Positions 5,879 through 8,971 of a DNA stretch of 8,971 nucleotides are shown one piece after another. The position numbers and the translations under genes were made by a program. Source of the stretch: Pedobacter schmidteae (lineage in GTDB: Bacteria; Bacteroidota; Bacteroidia; Sphingobacteriales; Sphingobacteriaceae); assembly GCA_945906015.1 (NCBI GenBank), contig CAMDQV010000068.1:1-8971 (forward strand), written 5' to 3'. The notes below the pieces were generated by a model that was not told the DNA's origin, ran no database searches, and worked only from the letters and a program-made list of their open reading frames with translations. Numbering within the stretch: position 1 is the first letter of the stretch; each line of letters opens with the position of its first letter.

Positions 5879-7153
5879 TTAATCTTTGATGGCCTGATAA
5901 GTTAATGACCTGAACTTTTCAACTACCTCATTATGTGTTCTTGCCTGCAATTGTCTAAAAAACAGGTAAACCATTTTTTCTTTTGGATCTACCCAATAGG
6001 AGGTCGCAAATGCTCCTCCCCAATTAAATGTGCCAACCTGGGCGGGAGCACTTCCGCTATTTTGATCAGTAACTACGCCAAATCCTAGTCCAAAGGTTCC
6101 ACCAGAATAAGGTATGCCTTCAATTTGATTAGTTGTCATCATTCTAACTGTATTGCGACCTAATAACCGTTTGTTATTATAAACACCATTATTCAGCAGC
6201 ATCTGAAGAAAAATGCCATAATCATAAATGGTAGAACTTAAACCGGCACCGCCAGAGTAATAGGTATGAGGAACGAGCGGATAATTTGCAGCTGCAATAC
6301 CGTTTAATAGTCCTGCCTTTGCTTTTACTAATTTTCCTTGAGGTGTTTGAGTGTATAAATTTACTAATCGACTAGCTTTACTTGCAGGGATATTGAAATA
6401 GGTATCTTTCATACCCAATGGCTCGAATATTCGGGTTTTGAAAAATTCATCAAGACTTACACCAGAAATTATTTCAACCAAACAACCCAAAACGTCGGTA
6501 TTCAACCCATAGGTAAATTTTTCGCCCGGTTGGTGCATCAAAGGTAATTCGCCAAGTTTAGTCATAGCCGAAAGCAATGTTCTGTCTTTTACACCTAAAC
6601 CTGCAGTAATATTGTTTTTTGCATAAATTGCATTGACCTCTTTTGAGCCTATTTGCGCATAACCAAGACCTGAGGTATGAGTCAAAAGATCTTTTATAGT
6701 GACTTCTCTTTTTGCAGGAACTGTAGTGTAGCTGGTATCTGATTCGTTAAAATTAAGCATGACACTTTGCTTTTTAAACGAAGGGATATACAATGAAACA
6801 GGATCAGTAAGTAATAATTTTCCTTCATCAAAAAGCATCATAATTGCAACGCTAGTGATTGCCTTGGTTTGTGAGGCAATCCTGAAAATACCTTCTTTTT
6901 GAAGAGGGGCTTTTGTATCGAAATCATTAAACCCGATAGCCTTATGGTAAGCAACTTTTCCATCGCGGATAATCAAAGCTGTTGCTCCGTTCATATACCC
7001 TTTCTCTACCCAATCATTCATTGCAATATCTAGGCGCTTTAAATGTTCTGCAGAGAAGCCGGCCGCTTCTGGACCTGTATTGGTGATTGTTTGGCCTACT
7101 GATTGAAAGATGGCAGCGCCGAAAAGAATAAAAAACAAAATGTACTTCTTCAT
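5879..7153 (-). CDS. Secreted serine hydrolase, beta-lactamase / D-aminopeptidase / esterase family
   Basis: A 424-residue class C beta-lactamase-like hydrolase (PF00144 type). Residues 1-20 form a signal peptide ending SVG-Q, so it is periplasmic or exported. The catalytic S-x-x-K is Ser94-Lys97 in RIASQTK. LLTHTSG (156-162) is the usual family landmark. The second motif tyrosine is Tyr215 in FTYGLNTDVLG, and NWGG (377-380) stands where KTG or HGG occurs. This set is typical of EstB-like esterases and D-aminopeptidase-like proteins rather than of true AmpC enzymes, so antibiotic resistance should not be assumed. It lies 91 bp downstream of the DUF885-type lipoprotein gene and 64 bp upstream of the permease. 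The context favours cleavage of D-amino-acid-containing or otherwise modified peptides or esters. The start at 7153 gives a clean signal peptide; a TATATTTA sequence upstream could be a weak internal promoter element. Confidence 0.88.
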   Translation of the reverse strand: MKKYILFFILFGAAIFQSVGQTITNTGPEAAGFSAEHLKRLDIAMNDWVEKGYMNGATALIIRDGKVAYHKAIGFNDFDTKAPLQKEGIFRIASQTKAITSVAIMMLFDEGKLLLTDPVSLYIPSFKKQSVMLNFNESDTSYTTVPAKREVTIKDLLTHTSGLGYAQIGSKEVNAIYAKNNITAGLGVKDRTLLSAMTKLGELPLMHQPGEKFTYGLNTDVLGCLVEIISGVSLDEFFKTRIFEPLGMKDTYFNIPASKASRLVNLYTQTPQGKLVKAKAGLLNGIAAANYPLVPHTYYSGGAGLSSTIYDYGIFLQMLLNNGVYNNKRLLGRNTVRMMTTNQIEGIPYSGGTFGLGFGVVTDQNSGSAPAQVGTFNWGGAFATSYWVDPKEKMVYLFFRQLQARTHNEVVEKFRSLTYQAIKD

Positions 7154-7244
7154 GATTATTTTTTTTATGGTCTATAAATATATAACTATTGGCTCATTGA
7201 ATAATTGTCAATTAATTTCGACTAAATTTTTGACTAGTTAGTTA

Positions 7245-8549
7245 TTAGTTAATCAGGAGCTCTTTGGGCAAAACCGGGTTACTCAGTAATTTTTCAAAAA
7301 CCTCCCAGCGTTTTTCAGTATCTGCGCCCTTTGACTCAATATACTTCCTGACCAGATCTTGTCCGTAATTATAATTGATCACGTAACTTCTGTATTTTTT
7401 AATAAAGCTGATTGATTTAAGGGCTGTTTCTTGGTTGTAAAGACAATAGTTCATCAACCATTCCAATGCCTGTTTATCAGTCATTGTTTGATTAACAAGG
7501 CCTCTGGCAGCTTCATTTCTGGCATAGTTAAGTTTGCCCCTAATGGCTAAAGCATTGAAATAATTAGCAATATAGGCCGTATCAAGTCTGGCAAGGGGAA
7601 GCAGTATTTCTTTTGCAAATTTAACCTTTCTATTGCCCGAGAATACCAGGTCGATACCATAATTGGCGCTACCTTCAGCAATGAAAGACTGTGGACTAAA
7701 CAAAGGATAAAGCGAAATTTCAACCCAGCCTTTATCTTGATAAAGATTTTTTTCTAATAGCATATTGTAAACATGATGCCCCGGGTAGCTTTCATGGCTC
7801 CCCACATCAATGGCTCTTTCAATAAAAATTCGGGTATCGTTATTGATCTGGATTACACTGGTGTAATTGCCTTTATACCAGTTGTATCCGCTCCAGGGCT
7901 TATCCTTTACATATTCTATAGTGAATGTTTCAGTTTCAGGCAAACTATAATAGGCTTTAGTGCTTTTTCGTGCTTCGGCTATGGTGGTTTTAAAAATGGT
8001 ATCCAGTTTATTTTCAGGAATGATGAAGCGGTTAGCAAGATTTTGGAATCTATCCTGAACACTTCCATTGCCTGGCAATAATTTGTTTAGAGAGTCGAGT
8101 AAAAGTTTGTAATGTTTTTCAGGATAAACAGGGGCAGAAATACCGAACAGCTCTTTAGATTCTTCATCAAACGTTTTAAATTCACCTGAATAGATTCGAA
8201 TACGCCTATCAAACGCCAAAAGTTGCTGTGACATCCATCTGGCTCTGACCTTACTGGTATCATTTAGTTTTTCGGTCATGTTTTTCAAACTACTTCTTAG
8301 TTCTGTAACCAGGTTCAGTAGACTGTCTTTTGGAAAGATATCTGATTTAGAGATGGCTGGTTTTAGAGAATCAGGACCATAATAGGCATCTACAAAATCA
8401 GCATCATATTGGCCGATGGTCAGACCAAGGCGCACATAGTTTTCTGCAAGCGAGTTGATTTGCTGAGCCTCAGATTTCTGTTCCTTTTTAGCACAGGATA
8501 GTAAAAACAGGAGGATAAAAGGTAGTAAGACACTATAAATTTTTGGCAT
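7245..8549 (-). CDS. DUF885-type metallopeptidase-like lipoprotein
   Basis: A 434-residue protein with a lipoprotein signal: a hydrophobic run and lipobox LLSC, with lipidated Cys19 followed by AKKEQKSE. It should be membrane anchored, facing the periplasm or cell surface. LGLTIGQYDADFVDAYYGP (41-59) forms a conserved-looking N-terminal block. The centre has HESYPGHH (252-259), which matches the HExxPGHH motif of DUF885 proteins, and FIAEGSANYG (289-298) supplies a downstream glutamate (Glu292), as in their AEGxAxY motif. This pattern suggests a zinc-dependent peptidase of gluzincin character, but with one more residue between HE and H than the usual HExxH. At 434 residues it is shorter than typical 550-600-residue DUF885 proteins. 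It follows the outer-membrane barrel gene by 64 bp and precedes the serine hydrolase by 91 bp. A peptidase or carboxypeptidase role is inference. Confidence 0.8.
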   Translation of the reverse strand: MPKIYSVLLPFILLFLLSCAKKEQKSEAQQINSLAENYVRLGLTIGQYDADFVDAYYGPDSLKPAISKSDIFPKDSLLNLVTELRSSLKNMTEKLNDTSKVRARWMSQQLLAFDRRIRIYSGEFKTFDEESKELFGISAPVYPEKHYKLLLDSLNKLLPGNGSVQDRFQNLANRFIIPENKLDTIFKTTIAEARKSTKAYYSLPETETFTIEYVKDKPWSGYNWYKGNYTSVIQINNDTRIFIERAIDVGSHESYPGHHVYNMLLEKNLYQDKGWVEISLYPLFSPQSFIAEGSANYGIDLVFSGNRKVKFAKEILLPLARLDTAYIANYFNALAIRGKLNYARNEAARGLVNQTMTDKQALEWLMNYCLYNQETALKSISFIKKYRSYVINYNYGQDLVRKYIESKGADTEKRWEVFEKLLSNPVLPKELLIN

Positions 8550-8613
8550 AAACTAAATTTATTGATGAAGGAGTGTTTTCCTGTATGCAAATTAGTAAAA
8601 TTCTCGACCCTTA

Positions 8614-8971
8614 TTAAAACGACTCTCCTAAACTTAAATAAAACCCACTTTGTCTTTTTTCTCCCGGATTCTTTTCTCCAATTCCGTAATCCATCCGAAT
8701 ACTCAAGCCCTTTTCAATATCAAAGAAGTATCGAAATCCACCACCCAAGTTGGGTTTAAAATCTTTCAGACTAAAATCTCTACGTGTAAAAACTGTTCCT
8801 GTACCAGCAAAGCCTACAATTCCAAAGCGTGGGTGGAATCTCAAACGGATTTCAGATTGCAAGGCCAATAAATTTTCATCACGGTAACGTCCTAAATAAT
8901 AACCTCTCATCATTTCATCACCTCCAAGCTGTGGCAACAAATAAAAAGGAGTATTTTCACCACTCAATGAT
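8614..8971 (-). CDS. Omp85/BamA-family outer-membrane protein, C-terminal end (partial)
   Basis: The reading frame runs off the window edge, so only about the last 119 residues are seen. The visible part contains GGDEMMRGYYLGRYRD, then alternating beta-strand patterns (NLLALQSEIRLRF, FGIVGFAGTGTVF, GGGFRYFF, LSIRMDYGIG, SGFYLSLGESF). It ends in a terminal phenylalanine, the classic signature for insertion by the Bam complex. The RGYYLGRYRD block resembles the RGY/RG-x-R region of the surface-antigen (Bac_surface_Ag) barrel of BamA, TamA and related proteins. Position in front of secreted hydrolase genes suggests an accessory Omp85 protein rather than the essential BamA, but the POTRA region needed to decide is outside the window. 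Confidence 0.8.
   Translation of the reverse strand, partial: SLSGENTPFYLLPQLGGDEMMRGYYLGRYRDENLLALQSEIRLRFHPRFGIVGFAGTGTVFTRRDFSLKDFKPNLGGGFRYFFDIEKGLSIRMDYGIGEKNPGEKRQSGFYLSLGESF

Noticed and set aside
5879..7153. Beta-lactamase resistance gene
   Set aside because: The S-x-x-K and Tyr motifs define the broad serine hydrolase family; YGLN and WGG motifs and the operon context fit esterase or peptidase types better than AmpC.
7234..7254. CTAGTTA, GTTATTA, GTTAATC resemble further heptamers near the DUF885-type stop codon
   Set aside because: Only three degenerate AT-rich words, partly within coding sequence; periodicity could be chance.
7773..8081. Open frame of 102 codons on the + strand opposite the DUF885-type gene
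   Set aside because: Shadow of a real gene with conserved motifs on the other strand; no separate start signal or family resemblance.

Overview
The window looks like a chromosomal segment of a Bacteroidetes bacterium, most likely Sphingobacteriaceae (Pedobacter-like). I infer this from the moderately AT-rich DNA, TAnnTTTG-type promoter motifs, gene starts without Shine-Dalgarno sequences, a lipoprotein and secreted hydrolases with Bacteroidetes-style signal peptides, and the overall protein character. No database search was possible.

Layout. Positions 1-150 hold the 3' end of prfB (release factor 2, + strand). A convergent gap of about 350 bp, filled with short repeats, separates it from a SirB1-type transglutaminase-fold protein (502-1386, - strand). 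That gene is divergent from a SAM-dependent methyltransferase (1504-2289, + strand). A second convergent gap (2290-2854) holds a 3' fragment of a CAU-anticodon tRNA and more of the same repeats. From 8971 down to 2855 everything is on the - strand with gaps of 59-91 bp, a probable operon. In transcription order it encodes the C-terminal end of an Omp85/BamA-type outer-membrane barrel, a lipoprotein of the DUF885 metallopeptidase-like type, a secreted serine hydrolase of the beta-lactamase family, a GntP-family permease, and a secreted N-acyl-D-amino-acid deacylase.

How the genes may work together. The three exported hydrolases and the GntP permease (the family that includes the D-serine transporter DsdX) suggest a salvage module. 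Modified or D-amino-acid-containing compounds would be cleaved in the periplasm and the product imported. This is inference from family and context.

The most unusual feature is a family of intergenic sequences built almost entirely from 7-bp words (CTGACAA, CTGATAA, CAGACAA, GTATTGA, CTCACAT, CCTACCT and others). The 7-bp phase is kept while the words change. These tracts fill both convergent gaps, include three tandem units of 66-73 bp, and appear in the divergent region, where they overlap the apparent start of the methyltransferase. Two tracts form a perfect 29-bp inverted repeat flanking the SirB1-like/methyltransferase pair.
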